Assembly (NCBI RefSeq): GCF_017316125.1
Contig: NZ_JAFLWA010000035.1
Coordinates: 1-39,139 of the forward strand
DNA: 39,139 nt
From: Enterococcus sp. DIV0660C
GTDB lineage: Bacteria > Bacillota > Bacilli > Lactobacillales > Enterococcaceae
Direction of reading: 5' to 3'
The translations under genes and the position numbers were made by a program. Each line of letters opens with the position of its first letter. Position 1 is the first letter of the stretch. This document shows positions 1 to 8,964 of this stretch, one piece after another. The notes under the pieces were generated by a model. That model made no database searches, had not been told where the DNA came from, and saw nothing but the letters and a program-made list of their open reading frames with translations.

Positions 1-19
1 CATTACTGGCTTACTTTTT

Positions 20-673
20 TTATAAAGTCTTGCTATATTCAAGACCAGTTAGATAAATGGTTACATTATTGAGAAATTCTTGTTTATTATTGGCCGTACG
101 ATGGGCATGAATATCTTCAATCAAACCAGTTAACTGATGTTCTTGGACATAAGTACGCATATATAAAATAGATTCTTTTAATAGCTCATTACCATTCATT
201 ACTTCATGCCGTAGTTTTTGTTCTTGTTGGTAGTCCATTAATTGACCAATTAACAAATTATGCAAAGCTGTGATTGCTTGGTGGCTTTGTTGTAATGAAA
301 AATTTTGATTGATGAGCAATTGAATCATTGTTTCTAAATGCTCTAGTCGACTAGGAAATGCTGGAACAGTATGAATTTCGATTTCAGCAGCACAAGGAAA
401 TTGAGAGTACAAGTCATAATAGTTTTCCATAAATTGTAAAAGCTGTTGCTTCCATGGCATGTTGGTATTGGGAACGACTAGCATATCTTCAATTGTTTCA
501 GCCATTTTTTGTAAGAGTTGTTGTTTATTTTTAAAATACCAATAAAGTGCAGGTGCTTGAACGTCCATTTTTTTTGCTAGAATACGCATAGAAAGAGCGG
601 ATAGTTCTTTTTTTTCTGCTAAAATTTCAAAGGCATTTTGGATAATAATTTTTTGTGAAAGCTTAGGTTCCAT
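20..673 (-). CDS. TetR-family transcriptional regulator
   Basis: This is a 217-residue TetR-type repressor. The N-terminal helix-turn-helix lies at about residues 24-50 and ends in the family signature ALYWYFKNKQQLL. The rest is a helical ligand and dimerisation domain without recognisable catalytic residues. It is transcribed away from the ABC exporter pair that starts at 788, with 114 bp between the two start codons. That is the usual layout for a repressor of its neighbouring efflux genes and of itself. Its own promoter overlaps an ACAGT/ACTGT inverted repeat (see 733-761). The ATG at 673 follows an AGAGGT-type ribosome binding site. The family is certain; control of the exporter is inferred from position, and the ligand is unknown. 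Confidence 0.87.
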   Translation of the reverse strand: MEPKLSQKIIIQNAFEILAEKKELSALSMRILAKKMDVQAPALYWYFKNKQQLLQKMAETIEDMLVVPNTNMPWKQQLLQFMENYYDLYSQFPCAAEIEIHTVPAFPSRLEHLETMIQLLINQNFSLQQSHQAITALHNLLIGQLMDYQQEQKLRHEVMNGNELLKESILYMRTYVQEHQLTGLIEDIHAHRTANNKQEFLNNVTIYLTGLEYSKTL

Positions 674-732
674 TTAATCGACCTCTTGTATTGCATTATT
701 TTTTTAAACATGGTAAATTGTTATGCGGTCTT

Positions 733-761
733 ATTTTACAGTGTTAAAGAGAGACTGTCAA
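733..761 (-). promoter_or_regulatory. Promoter of the tetR-type gene with overlapping inverted repeat
   Basis: Read on the minus strand, a perfect -35 TTGACA (761-756) is followed by a 17-bp spacer and a -10 TAAAAT (738-733). The arms ACAGT (738-742) and ACTGT (754-758) form an inverted repeat that covers the spacer and touches both promoter boxes. A repressor bound there would block this promoter and sit upstream of the exporter start at 788. Promoter boxes are seen directly; operator function is inferred. Confidence 0.6.
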
Positions 762-787
762 TTTAACTAAAGGGGTGTAGATAACAC

Positions 788-2500
788 ATGAATCTAATTT
801 TAAGACATGCGAAGAAGTATAAGATGGCTGTCTTTATTTCATTGGTTTCCGTAGGAATTATGGTCGCAGCTACGTTATGGCAACCAAAACTATTACAACA
901 AGTACTTGAAGCTATTATTACAGAAGATAACGATGAAATGAAAACAATTGGTGTCTATCTGATTGGTTTAGCTGTATTAGGACTGCTTGCAGGTGTGACG
1001 AATACGATTTTCTCTGCCAGAGTAGCGCAAGGTGTAAGTGCGGATATTCGAGAAGAGGCGTTTCGAAAAATCCAAACGTTCTCGTTTGGGAATATTGAAC
1101 AGTTTTCTGCAGGAAACTTAGTTGTTCGTTTGACAAATGATATCACGCAAATTCAAAATTTAGTGATGATTTCTTTACAATCACTTTTTAGAATTCCATT
1201 TTTATTTATTGGTGCATTTATTTTGGCGATGATGACAATGCCTCAATTGTGGTGGATCATTGTTGCATTGATTGTTGCAGTTGTTATCATTACTGGACTT
1301 TCTTTTACAAGAATGGGGAAACACTTTATGATCATCCAACAATTGATTGATAAAGTGAACAGTATTGCGAAAGAAAATCTCATGGGCATTCGTGTAGTCA
1401 AATCTTTTGTACAGGAAAAGAACCAGCTAAAAACATTTACCAAAGTGAGCGATGAATTAACTGAACATAACATTATTGTTGGAACTTTATTTTCAGTCAT
1501 GATTCCTTCCTTCATGTTAGCAGCTAATTTAGCAGTGGTTGGTGCGATTTTCTTTGTGAGTGATTTGGCGAAAGATGACCCTACTTTAATTGGTGGGATC
1601 GCTTCTTTTATGAACTATTTGATGCAAATCATGATGGCAATTATTATTGGCGGTATGATGATGATGATGACTTCAAGGGCTGCTGTTTCACTTAAACGAA
1701 TCAAAGAAATCTTGGATACAGAACCAGATTTAACTTATCTGGATGTACCTGAACAAGAATTAACAGGCTCTGTAACGTTTGACCATGTTTCTTTCCGTTA
1801 TCCTGGTGATGATGAAGATACCTTAAAAGATATCAGCTTTATGATTGAACCCGGAGAAATGGTTGGGATTGTAGGTGCAACGGGAGCAGGTAAGTCAACG
1901 TTAGCACAACTGATTCCAAGACTATTTGATCCAACAGAAGGAACAGTTGAAGTGGGTGGCGTTGACTTGAAAACGGTGAATGAGAAAAGTTTACGTAAAA
2001 CAGTTTCCTTTGTTTTACAAAAAGCCATTCTCTTTTCGGGAACAATTGCACAAAATTTGCGCCAAGGAAAAGAAGATGCAACAGAAAAAGATATGGAACG
2101 TGCATCTAAAATTGCGCAAGCACAAGAATTTATCAGTAAATTGGTAGAAAGCTATGAAGCACCAGTTGAGGAAAGAAGTAGTAATTTTTCTGGGGGACAA
2201 AAGCAACGTTTATCTATTGCGCGTGGCGTAATTGGTAATCCTAAAATTTTGATTTTGGATGATAGTACTAGCGCCTTGGATGCTCGTTCAGAAAAATTAG
2301 TTCGTGAAGCATTGAATCACGAATTGAAAGAAACGACGACAATCGTTATTGCACAAAAAATTGCGTCTGTAGTCAAAGCGAATCGTATTCTAGTATTAGA
2401 TGAAGGCCGCTTAGTGGGAGAAGGTACACATGAAGAATTAGTTGCAACTAATCAAGTGTATCAAGAAATTTTTGAAACACAAAAAGGAATGGAGGAGTAA
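788..2500 (+). CDS. efrA: Heterodimeric ABC multidrug exporter, degenerate-site subunit (EfrA-like)
   Basis: This 570-residue half-transporter has six predicted membrane helices in the first 300 residues and a C-terminal nucleotide-binding domain. Walker A is GATGAGKST at 363-371 and the signature FSGGQ is at about 468. The Walker B segment reads LILDD at about 487-492, with Asp where the catalytic Glu is expected. The H-loop His is replaced by Gln (IAQK, about 522). These two losses mark the subunit that supplies the non-hydrolysing site in heterodimeric exporters such as LmrCD, BmrCD and EfrAB. It is preceded by AAAGGGGTG and followed 3 bp later by its partner. It probably exports hydrophobic drugs; the efrA name is from resemblance and gene pairing, not from a search. 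Confidence 0.85.
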   Translation: MNLILRHAKKYKMAVFISLVSVGIMVAATLWQPKLLQQVLEAIITEDNDEMKTIGVYLIGLAVLGLLAGVTNTIFSARVAQGVSADIREEAFRKIQTFSFGNIEQFSAGNLVVRLTNDITQIQNLVMISLQSLFRIPFLFIGAFILAMMTMPQLWWIIVALIVAVVIITGLSFTRMGKHFMIIQQLIDKVNSIAKENLMGIRVVKSFVQEKNQLKTFTKVSDELTEHNIIVGTLFSVMIPSFMLAANLAVVGAIFFVSDLAKDDPTLIGGIASFMNYLMQIMMAIIIGGMMMMMTSRAAVSLKRIKEILDTEPDLTYLDVPEQELTGSVTFDHVSFRYPGDDEDTLKDISFMIEPGEMVGIVGATGAGKSTLAQLIPRLFDPTEGTVEVGGVDLKTVNEKSLRKTVSFVLQKAILFSGTIAQNLRQGKEDATEKDMERASKIAQAQEFISKLVESYEAPVEERSSNFSGGQKQRLSIARGVIGNPKILILDDSTSALDARSEKLVREALNHELKETTTIVIAQKIASVVKANRILVLDEGRLVGEGTHEELVATNQVYQEIFETQKGMEE

Positions 2501-2503
2501 TCA

Positions 2504-4273
2504 ATGACTGATTTAATTAAAGCAAGTAAATTTTTCTATCATTATTTGAAACGTTATAAATTCTCCTTTTTCTTTATCTTTGTGACAGTGATTATTGCTA
2601 CTTACTTACAAGTGAAGGCTCCACAATTTGTTGGGGAAGCTTTTCAGGAACTAGCAAATTATGTGACAGGATTAATGCAAGGCGTTGATGACAAGAGTAA
2701 ATTCCTTGATATTATTTGGAAATTGTTGATTTTCTATGTTTTAGCTAGTGCTGCAAACTTTATTTATAGTATTTTGTTTACGCAAGTAGTTGGAAAATCA
2801 ACAAACAGAATGCGTATTGGATTATTTAATAAACTTGAAAAATTGACGATTCGCTTCTTTGATTCGCATCAAGATGGTGAAATCTTAAGCCGCTTTACAA
2901 GTGATTTGGATAATATCCAAAATAGTTTGAACCAAGCATTGCTTCAAGTTATTACGAATGCGGTGTTGATGGTTGGTATTTTAATTATGATGTTTCGTCA
3001 AAATGTGGAATTGGCCTGGGCAACGATTGCTTCCACGCCAGTTGCCATTTTGATTGCTGTATTTATTATTCAAAAAGCACGAAAATATGTCGATTTACAG
3101 CAAGATGAAGTTGGTAAGTTGAATGGTTATATGGATGAAAAAATCAGTGGACAACGTGTGATCATTACCAATGGTTTACAAGAAGAAACGATTGATGGTT
3201 TTCTGGAACATAACCAAACAGTGCGTAAAGCAACCTATAAAGGTCAAGTGTATTCAGGTTTACTATTTCCAATGATGCAAGGAATGTCGTTGGTCAACAC
3301 GGCAATCGTGATTTTCTTTGGTGGATGGTTAGCCTTGAATGGTGATTTAGAACGTTCTGTCGCATTAGGATTAGTAGTAACTTTTGTTCAATATTCACAA
3401 CAATATTATCAACCATTGATGCAAATTTCTTCTGGTTACAGCATGATCCAATTAGCAATTACAGGTGCGAGAAGACTAAATGAAATGTTTGATGAACCAG
3501 AAGAAGTTAAGCCAGTTGATGGGAAAGCATTTGACGGTGTGGAACGAGAATTAGCCTTGAAACATGTTGATTTTGGCTATAAACCAGATAATTTGGTTTT
3601 GAAAGATGTTTCGATTAAGGTGAACAAAGGCGAAATGGTCGCTCTAGTTGGTCCAACTGGTTCTGGTAAGACAACGATCATGAATTTATTGAATCGTTTT
3701 TACGACGTCAATAACGGTGCGGTTATGATTGATGGGACAGACATTCGTGAATTTGATTTAGATATGTTACGTAAACATGTAGGGATTGTGTTGCAGGAAT
3801 CTGTATTATTTTCTGGAACGATTCGCGAGAATATTACGTTTGGTAAACCAGAAGCAACAGATGAAGAAGTCGTCAATGCGGCGAAACAAGCCAACATTCA
3901 TGACTTTATCATGTCACTAGAAAAAGGCTACGAAACGGAAGTTTCAGAAGAAAATAATTTGTTTAGTACGGGACAAAAACAATTGATTAGCATTGCACGG
4001 ACGATTATTACGGAACCAAGTTTGTTGATTTTGGATGAAGCAACAAGTAACGTGGATACGGTCACAGAAGCAAGAATCCAAAAGGCGATGGATGAAGCAA
4101 TCAAAGGTCGTACAAGTTTTGTGATCGCACATCGTCTCAAAACAATTTTGAATGCCGATCGCATTGTTGTTTTACGTGATGGGGTAGTAATTGAAGAAGG
4201 AAACCATCATGAGTTACTAGCGGAAGATGGCTTCTATGCAGAACTTTATCATAATCAATTTGTATTTGAATAA
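2504..4273 (+). CDS. efrB: Heterodimeric ABC multidrug exporter, catalytic subunit (EfrB-like)
   Basis: This is the 589-residue partner of the preceding gene, starting 3 bp after it with GGAGGAG as ribosome binding site inside the upstream coding end. A six-helix membrane domain is followed by a nucleotide-binding domain with Walker [10 protein letters not shown] (about 383-391), a canonical Walker [10 protein letters not shown] with the catalytic Glu (about 506-514) and the H-loop His (VIAHR, about 541). Its signature motif is altered to FSTGQ (normally SGGQ). The altered signature pairs in the dimer with the degenerate Walker B and H-loop of EfrA. One composite site should therefore be active and one inactive, as known for this class. 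It ends before a bidirectional terminator. Confidence 0.86.
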   Translation: MTDLIKASKFFYHYLKRYKFSFFFIFVTVIIATYLQVKAPQFVGEAFQELANYVTGLMQGVDDKSKFLDIIWKLLIFYVLASAANFIYSILFTQVVGKSTNRMRIGLFNKLEKLTIRFFDSHQDGEILSRFTSDLDNIQNSLNQALLQVITNAVLMVGILIMMFRQNVELAWATIASTPVAILIAVFIIQKARKYVDLQQDEVGKLNGYMDEKISGQRVIITNGLQEETIDGFLEHNQTVRKATYKGQVYSGLLFPMMQGMSLVNTAIVIFFGGWLALNGDLERSVALGLVVTFVQYSQQYYQPLMQISSGYSMIQLAITGARRLNEMFDEPEEVKPVDGKAFDGVERELALKHVDFGYKPDNLVLKDVSIKVNKGEMVALVGPTGSGKTTIMNLLNRFYDVNNGAVMIDGTDIREFDLDMLRKHVGIVLQESVLFSGTIRENITFGKPEATDEEVVNAAKQANIHDFIMSLEKGYETEVSEENNLFSTGQKQLISIARTIITEPSLLILDEATSNVDTVTEARIQKAMDEAIKGRTSFVIAHRLKTILNADRIVVLRDGVVIEEGNHHELLAEDGFYAELYHNQFVFE

Positions 4274-4321
4274 AAGTTGGTGAAAGACCGATTAATTTCG
4301 TCAACGAGAGTTTCTGCAAAA

Positions 4322-4358
4322 AGAGAGTCCAGCTATTTTTAGCTGAACTCTCTTTTTT
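4322..4358. terminator. Bidirectional terminator between efrB-like and mnmM-like genes
   Basis: A 13-bp stem with one mismatch (4322-4334 with 4341-4353) surrounds a 6-base loop. A T-run follows on the plus strand (4354 onward) and five T follow on the minus strand (from 4322 down to 4318). The minus-strand stop codon at 4341-4339 falls in the loop region, so the hairpin closes both convergent transcripts. Confidence 0.85.
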
Positions 4359-4923
4359 TCTTCTTTTTCTCAATACAATAAAGGATTGGTGGCTGATTTT
4401 TTTGATTGATGAATTGATAAGTTAAAACATTGTATTGTTCCTGTGGCAATTGTTGGCAAAATTCTTGAACCATATCAAGTTCGTGTTCTCCACCCGCATG
4501 TCCGTAGTAAACAACTAAAATCAATCGACCTTTCGGAACTAGCCGCGCTAAAATTTCTTCCATTGCTTTCTTGGTTGTTTGTGGCAAAGTAATAATTTTT
4601 TTGTCACTTTGTGGAAGATAACCCAAATTGAAAATTCCTGCTTTGATTGGTTGACTAATTGGAATGACTTCACCAAGCGTTTCATGTCCTTGTAAAAATA
4701 AAGTAGTACGTTCTACCAGGTTCGCGGCTTTTAATTTTTCTTGGGTGGAATCCATTGCTTTTTGTTGGATATCGAAGCTATAGACATGCCCTGTTTTACC
4801 AATCAGCTCAGCCATGAAAATAGTATCGTAACCATTTCCCATTGTGGCGTCCACTACTTGATCGCCGGGTTGTAAGACTTCTTTTAATAAAGTGTGGCTA
4901 AAATGAAGTGCTGTTTGTAGCAT
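4339..4923 (-). CDS. mnmM: SAM-dependent methyltransferase, YtqB/MnmM family (tRNA U34 modification)
   Basis: This 194-residue class I methyltransferase has the SAM-binding loop DATMGNGYDT at about residues 24-33 and a motif IV-like FNLGYLP at about 97-103. Both are typical of the YtqB family. B. subtilis YtqB has been reported to methylate 5-aminomethyl-2-thiouridine at tRNA position 34 and was renamed MnmM. The ATG abuts the stop codon of the upstream radical SAM gene (TAG immediately followed by ATG), so translation is probably coupled, with a GGAG ribosome binding site inside the upstream gene. The pair is also adjacent in Bacillus, close to leuS as here. The fold is certain; the exact tRNA substrate is taken from the family. 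Confidence 0.82.
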   Translation of the reverse strand: MLQTALHFSHTLLKEVLQPGDQVVDATMGNGYDTIFMAELIGKTGHVYSFDIQQKAMDSTQEKLKAANLVERTTLFLQGHETLGEVIPISQPIKAGIFNLGYLPQSDKKIITLPQTTKKAMEEILARLVPKGRLILVVYYGHAGGEHELDMVQEFCQQLPQEQYNVLTYQFINQKNQPPILYCIEKKKKKREFS

Positions 4924-5880
4924 CTATACGAGCTCCTTTGTTCGAACGTTGAATTTTCCTTGGTAGCTATCACGACGAATTAATTCTTCATCAATTGCAT
5001 TCAAAACTTCCCATTTTTTCAAGCTCCACATTGGTCCAATTAGAGAATCCCAAGGTGCATCACCAGTTAAACGATGAATAATGATTTCTTGAGGAATCAT
5101 TTCCAATTGATCACAGATCACATGAACATAGTCTTGCTGACTCATTAGTTGAAGGCGACCCTCGTGATAATCACGAAGCATACGTGTTTTGCGCATCAAG
5201 TGCATGAGATGCAGTTTGATTCCTTGAATATCGGAATCTAGGATTGTTCGGCGAACATTTTCTCGCATCATTTCTAAAGACTCTCCAGGTAAGCCATTGA
5301 TTAGGTGTGTACATACGCGAATGTCGTGTTTACGTAGTTTACTTACGCCATCTAAATAAGTTTGATAGTCGTGTGCGCGATTGATTGAAATCGAAGTTTC
5401 TTCAAAAGTTGTTTGTAGACCGAGCTCAACCCAAAGATAGAGACGGGTATTTAATTCAGCTAGATAGTCTACCACTTCATCTGGCAAACAATCTGGACGT
5501 GTACCAATTGAAAGTCCAACAACGCCAGGAAGATTGATGACTTGTTCAAAGCGTTCTCGAATCACTTCAACAGGAGCATGTGTATTAGTGAAATTTTGAA
5601 AATAAACAATATATTGCTGTACATGTGGCCATTTTTGGTGCATCATGTCAATCTCTTTATGAAATTGGATAGGTAGTGGATCTTCAGGTGCGACAATCAT
5701 GTCTCCCGACCCAGAAACACTACAAAAAGTACAACCACCATGAGCTACTGTACCGTCACGGTTAGGACAATCAAAACCGCCATCGATAGGCACTTTGAAA
5801 ATTTTCCCACCAAATTCATTACGCAAAGCATAATTCCATGAATGGTAACGTTTATTTCCTTCTGCATAAGGAAATTCCAT
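4924..5880 (-). CDS. ytqA: Radical SAM protein, TIGR01212/YtqA family
   Basis: This 318-residue radical SAM enzyme has an atypical cluster motif near the N terminus, C-X11-C-X2-C (from DCPNRDG to CTFCS, about residues 38-53), instead of the common C-X3-C-X2-C. Such spacing is characteristic of the TIGR01212 family, related to Elp3-type radical SAM domains. Other family marks are LSIGTRPDCLPDEVVDYL and WVELGLQT. It forms an operon with the MnmM-like gene (abutting) and a PAP2 gene upstream (26 bp). The pairing with MnmM suggests a role in converting carboxymethylaminomethyl-uridine in tRNA, as proposed for B. subtilis YtqA. I treat that as inference. Confidence 0.85.
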   Translation of the reverse strand: MEFPYAEGNKRYHSWNYALRNEFGGKIFKVPIDGGFDCPNRDGTVAHGGCTFCSVSGSGDMIVAPEDPLPIQFHKEIDMMHQKWPHVQQYIVYFQNFTNTHAPVEVIRERFEQVINLPGVVGLSIGTRPDCLPDEVVDYLAELNTRLYLWVELGLQTTFEETSISINRAHDYQTYLDGVSKLRKHDIRVCTHLINGLPGESLEMMRENVRRTILDSDIQGIKLHLMHLMRKTRMLRDYHEGRLQLMSQQDYVHVICDQLEMIPQEIIIHRLTGDAPWDSLIGPMWSLKKWEVLNAIDEELIRRDSYQGKFNVRTKELV

Positions 5881-5906
5881 TTAAATTCCTTCTTTCTTTT
5901 TCTTCG

Positions 5907-6539
5907 TTAGGTAATCGATTCCTTATTTTTTAAATAAATCGGATAAGTGTAACATAACCAAGTTAATCCTAATAAGTAACCACCTAAAACATCACTTGGG
6001 AAGTGTACCCCCAAATAAATTCGACTAATACCAACACTTAAAATAATCAATCCTAAGATAAATTGCAACAAAATTCGTACCGTTTTATTGTTTATCAAAT
6101 GAGGTAACAAAAAAATCAATGTACCGTATAAAATCATGCTTCCTGTCGAATGTCCACTAGGAAAGCTGTAACTTGACTCACTAACTAAGTGGGGTAATGT
6201 AGGGCGATCACGCATAAAAAATAATTTGAGCAATGGATTGGTGATTCCGGCAATCAAAATGAAATTAGTTGCTAACCAAATTAGTTCGATATGTTTCTTT
6301 TTGATCCATAAGAAACATATCAAGCAAACAAAAATAGAAATGACGGTTAATGGATTTCCTAATTTTGTCACCATCATTTGGTAAGCGTTCCAATGTGGTA
6401 AAGGTGCTCGAATAATTGAAGTAAAAAATTGATCGAAGCTATGAAGCTGCGATAAATGAAATTTTACAAAATAACTAAGAGTTAAGAAAAGTACAAGAAA
6501 AATACTCCCTGTAACTCGAAATGATTTGTTTTGGTTCAT
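5907..6539 (-). CDS. PAP2-family membrane phosphatase
   Basis: This 210-residue integral membrane protein has about six hydrophobic segments and the three PAP2 signature motifs in order: KLFFMRDRP (K-X6-RP), PSGHS, and SRIYLGVHFPSD (SR-X5-H-X3-D). The catalytic residues of the vanadium-haloperoxidase-type acid phosphatase fold are all present. Family members dephosphorylate phosphatidylglycerol phosphate or undecaprenyl pyrophosphate, and the sequence alone does not tell which. The active site would face the outside. It is the first gene of a minus-strand operon with ytqA and mnmM, behind a GGAGGAAC ribosome binding site and an extended -10 promoter inside a perfect palindrome. Confidence 0.86.
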   Translation of the reverse strand: MNQNKSFRVTGSIFLVLFLTLSYFVKFHLSQLHSFDQFFTSIIRAPLPHWNAYQMMVTKLGNPLTVISIFVCLICFLWIKKKHIELIWLATNFILIAGITNPLLKLFFMRDRPTLPHLVSESSYSFPSGHSTGSMILYGTLIFLLPHLINNKTVRILLQFILGLIILSVGISRIYLGVHFPSDVLGGYLLGLTWLCYTYPIYLKNKESIT

Positions 6540-6554
6540 AAAGTTCCTCCTTCG

Positions 6555-6575
6555 TATAATGAAATCATTATAGCA
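6555..6575 (-). promoter_or_regulatory. Extended -10 promoter of the PAP2 operon inside a perfect palindrome
   Basis: On the minus strand an extended -10 TGCTATAAT (6575-6567) stands 28 bases before the ATG at 6539, with no good -35. The -10 is one arm of a perfect 18-bp palindrome, TATAATGA-AA-TCATTATA (6555-6572), which would cover the transcription start. This is a likely operator or a chance AT-rich palindrome. The promoter is well supported, the operator is a guess. Confidence 0.5.
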
Positions 6576-6777
6576 TTTTTTTAATTGCTAGATTTTTTAC
6601 TCAAAAAAATCAAATGAAAAAACGATGAATTTTAGATGATAATATCCGACGTAATGTTGACGAAAAAGTTTGGTAATATTTCTGAAATAAAAATGGACGT
6701 TCCTAAAAAATATTGATTTCCCGCAAGGTATAGCTATCAAGGGTTTTGTAAAACTAGTTGATTGGGTGTTACGTAAA

Positions 6778-6794
6778 ATTACATATAGATTACA
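6778..6794 (-). promoter_or_regulatory. WalR (YycF/VicR) box upstream of the LysM glucosaminidase gene
   Basis: The plus strand reads ATTACA-N5-ATTACA, which on the minus strand is TGTAAT-N5-TGTAAT. This matches the published WalR consensus TGTWAH-N5-TGTWAH at every position. It lies about 60-77 bp upstream of the probable transcription start of the peptidoglycan hydrolase at 6883, a gene class that WalRK controls in Bacillus and Staphylococcus. The match is seen directly; regulation is inferred. Confidence 0.6.
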
Positions 6795-6842
6795 AAGGAT
6801 AACAAAGGGTTTAAAGAACTTTTAATGTAGTTTAAGAAAAGT

Positions 6843-6848
6843 TATACT
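6843..6848 (+). promoter_or_regulatory. Putative -10 of the LysM glucosaminidase gene
   Basis: TATACT (5 of 6) lies 35 bp before the ATG at 6883. The expected -35 position (about 6820-6825, TTTTAA) is poor, which fits a promoter that needs an activator such as WalR bound at 6778-6794. The rest of the 343-bp gap 6540-6882 is AT-rich and shows nothing else I can name. Confidence 0.45.
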
Positions 6849-6882
6849 TATAGTAACTGAAAATGGATGCGGAGGATAGAAA

Positions 6883-8904
6883 ATGGAGAAGGCAACGATT
6901 GGAAGAAAAGAGCGGAGACGCCAAGAAGAAAAGAAACGTTTTCGAAATGCAAAACGTGGAGTAGCAGCAGTTGGTACTGCAATGGTTGGTTGTTCTGTTG
7001 CGGCACCGTTGATCCAACCAGTTCCTGTAGCAGCAAATGAGCTACCTGCTCAGGTTGGTGCGAGAATCAATACTTCAGCATTTATCGCAGAAATATCGAC
7101 TTATGCGCAACCCATTGCTCAAGCAAATGACTTATATGCTTCGGTTATGATCGCACAAGCAGTTGTTGAGAGTGGCTGGGGAAGTAGTGCGTTGTCACAG
7201 GCACCTTATCACAATTTATTTGGAATCAAAGGCAGTTACCAAGGTCAAACTGTTTATATGAATACATTAGAATATTTAAACAACAAATGGGTGACAAAAA
7301 AAGAACCTTTCCGTCATTACCCATCTTTTGCAGAATCATTTAGTGATAATGCATATGTGTTGCGCAATACTTCTTTTGGCAATGGCTATTATTATGCTGG
7401 TACTTGGAAAAGTAATACTAAGTCCTATACGGAAGCAACTTCAGCATTAACTGGTCGTTACGCGACAGATCCAACTTATTCAACAAAATTAAACAATATT
7501 ATTGTAACTTATGGCTTAACTAGATACGATACGCCTGCAACTGGTAACGCTGGTGGGGGAGCTACAACTGGTTCAGGCGGTAGCGTGAATACAGGAGCAG
7601 GCTCGAATAGTTCTGTGACGAACCCAACTGATAATGGTTCTACGACTGTAACATCAACATATACTGTTAAATCAGGGGATTCTGTCTGGGGTATTGCGAA
7701 TGCCCATGGAATTACGATGGCCCAATTGATTGATTGGAACAACATCAAAAATAATTTTGTCTACCCAGGTCAACGTTTGACGATCAAAGGGGAACAATCA
7801 ACTGGCTCATCAACCAATAATTCTGGAAGCAATACAAATTCTTCGGGTAATAGTAATCCAACAAATACACAACCAAGCAATGGTTCAAAATATACCGTTA
7901 AATCGGGTGATTCTGTTTGGGGCATCGCAAATGCCCATGGAATTACAATGAATCAATTGATCCAATGGAACAATATCAAAAATAATTTTGTCTATCCAGG
8001 TCAACAATTAGTTGTTTCCAATGGCGCAACGACAACAGGTTCATCAAACTCAAATACAAATCAGTCAACTAATACAGGGAATGCAGGTGCAGCGACAACT
8101 GGTTCTTATACGGTCAAAGCTGGTGATTCTGTTTGGGGCGTGGCAAATGCCCATGGAATCACGATGGCACAACTTGTTCAATGGAATAAAATCTCGAATA
8201 ACTTCATTTATCCAGGTCAAAAACTAATCGTGAAGAACGGGACATCAAGTAGTGCTACAACCAATAACAATAATAATACTACTGCGAACAACAGTAATTC
8301 AGCTAACTCTTCAGCAGGAGCAACTACTTCTTCTACCTACACGGTGAAAGCAGGCGAATCTGTTTGGGGTGTGGCAAATAAAAATAATATTACAATGGCT
8401 CAATTGATTGAATGGAATAATATCCAAAATAACTTCATCTACCCGGGCCAAAAATTGATTATTAAGGGTGGCTCTACTGCATCAACTAATTCGGCAGCAG
8501 CTACGACTGGAAATAATACAGCGAATAATGCAACGCCTTCAAATAATACAAAGCCAACGACAAGCACAAGTACCAGTGGAGATACACTTTACACGGTGAA
8601 GGCAGGCGAATCCGTTTGGGGTGTAGCAAATAAAAATAATATCACGATGGAACAATTCATTGAGTGGAATAATATAAAAAACAATTTCATTTATCCAGGT
8701 CAGAAAGTCATTGTGAAAAAAGGGTCAGCACAAACAACAGCACCTGCTACTAACTCTGGGGCTAAAAAGTATACAGTAAAAGCTGGTGAATCTGTTTGGA
8801 GCGTTGCCAATGATCACAATCTTTCAATGGCGCAATTTATTGAGTGGAATAATATTAAAGACAATTTCATTTATCCAGGTCAAAGTGTGGTAGTTGCAAA
8901 ATAA
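6883..8904 (+). CDS. Secreted GH73 N-acetylglucosaminidase with six LysM repeats (muramidase-2/AtlA type autolysin)
   Basis: This 673-residue cell-wall hydrolase has a very basic N terminus (about residues 1-28), then a hydrophobic stretch and a probable signal cleavage near residue 51 (VAANE). A GH73 glucosaminidase domain runs from about 65 to 215, with the catalytic Glu in VESGWG (E96). Six LysM repeats begin at Y260, Y337, Y409, Y486, Y570 and Y630, each about 44 residues and separated by Ser/Thr/Asn-rich linkers. Repeats 4 and 5 are nearly identical, suggesting recent duplication. The architecture equals E. hirae muramidase-2 and the C-terminal half of E. faecalis AtlA. It should cleave glycan strands during daughter-cell separation. 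GGAGG precedes the ATG. No terminator is visible before the leuS promoter. Confidence 0.93.
   Translation: MEKATIGRKERRRQEEKKRFRNAKRGVAAVGTAMVGCSVAAPLIQPVPVAANELPAQVGARINTSAFIAEISTYAQPIAQANDLYASVMIAQAVVESGWGSSALSQAPYHNLFGIKGSYQGQTVYMNTLEYLNNKWVTKKEPFRHYPSFAESFSDNAYVLRNTSFGNGYYYAGTWKSNTKSYTEATSALTGRYATDPTYSTKLNNIIVTYGLTRYDTPATGNAGGGATTGSGGSVNTGAGSNSSVTNPTDNGSTTVTSTYTVKSGDSVWGIANAHGITMAQLIDWNNIKNNFVYPGQRLTIKGEQSTGSSTNNSGSNTNSSGNSNPTNTQPSNGSKYTVKSGDSVWGIANAHGITMNQLIQWNNIKNNFVYPGQQLVVSNGATTTGSSNSNTNQSTNTGNAGAATTGSYTVKAGDSVWGVANAHGITMAQLVQWNKISNNFIYPGQKLIVKNGTSSSATTNNNNNTTANNSNSANSSAGATTSSTYTVKAGESVWGVANKNNITMAQLIEWNNIQNNFIYPGQKLIIKGGSTASTNSAAATTGNNTANNATPSNNTKPTTSTSTSGDTLYTVKAGESVWGVANKNNITMEQFIEWNNIKNNFIYPGQKVIVKKGSAQTTAPATNSGAKKYTVKAGESVWSVANDHNLSMAQFIEWNNIKDNFIYPGQSVVVAK
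7660..8904 (+). repeat. Six tandem LysM-coding repeats
   Basis: Units start at 7660, 7891, 8107, 8338, 8590 and 8770. Each codes for YTVK(S/A)G(D/E)SVWG-type LysM modules ending in YPGQ. Linkers of varying length (about 50-120 bp) separate them. Units 1 and 2 are most alike ([11 protein letters not shown]), as are units 4 and 5 ([11 protein letters not shown]), which points to pairwise duplication. Strain-to-strain variation in repeat number is plausible. Confidence 0.9.
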
Positions 8905-8929
8905 ATCTGAACATTTTGTCAAATACTAT

Positions 8930-8958
8930 TTGAACTTGCTGGAGATATTTGTTACTAT
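8930..8958 (+). promoter_or_regulatory. Promoter of the leuS T-box transcript
   Basis: TTGAAC (8930-8935), a 17-bp spacer and TACTAT (8953-8958) put the transcription start near 8965, only about 60 bp after the stop codon of the preceding autolysin gene. This gives a leader of about 325 nt before the leuS start codon. Confidence 0.65.
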
Positions 8959-8964
8959 GAATCT

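Noticed and set aside
7660-8904. Regular DNA repeats that could suggest a CRISPR or satellite array
   Set aside because: The units are in-frame LysM modules with variable coding linkers, so they are protein repeats.
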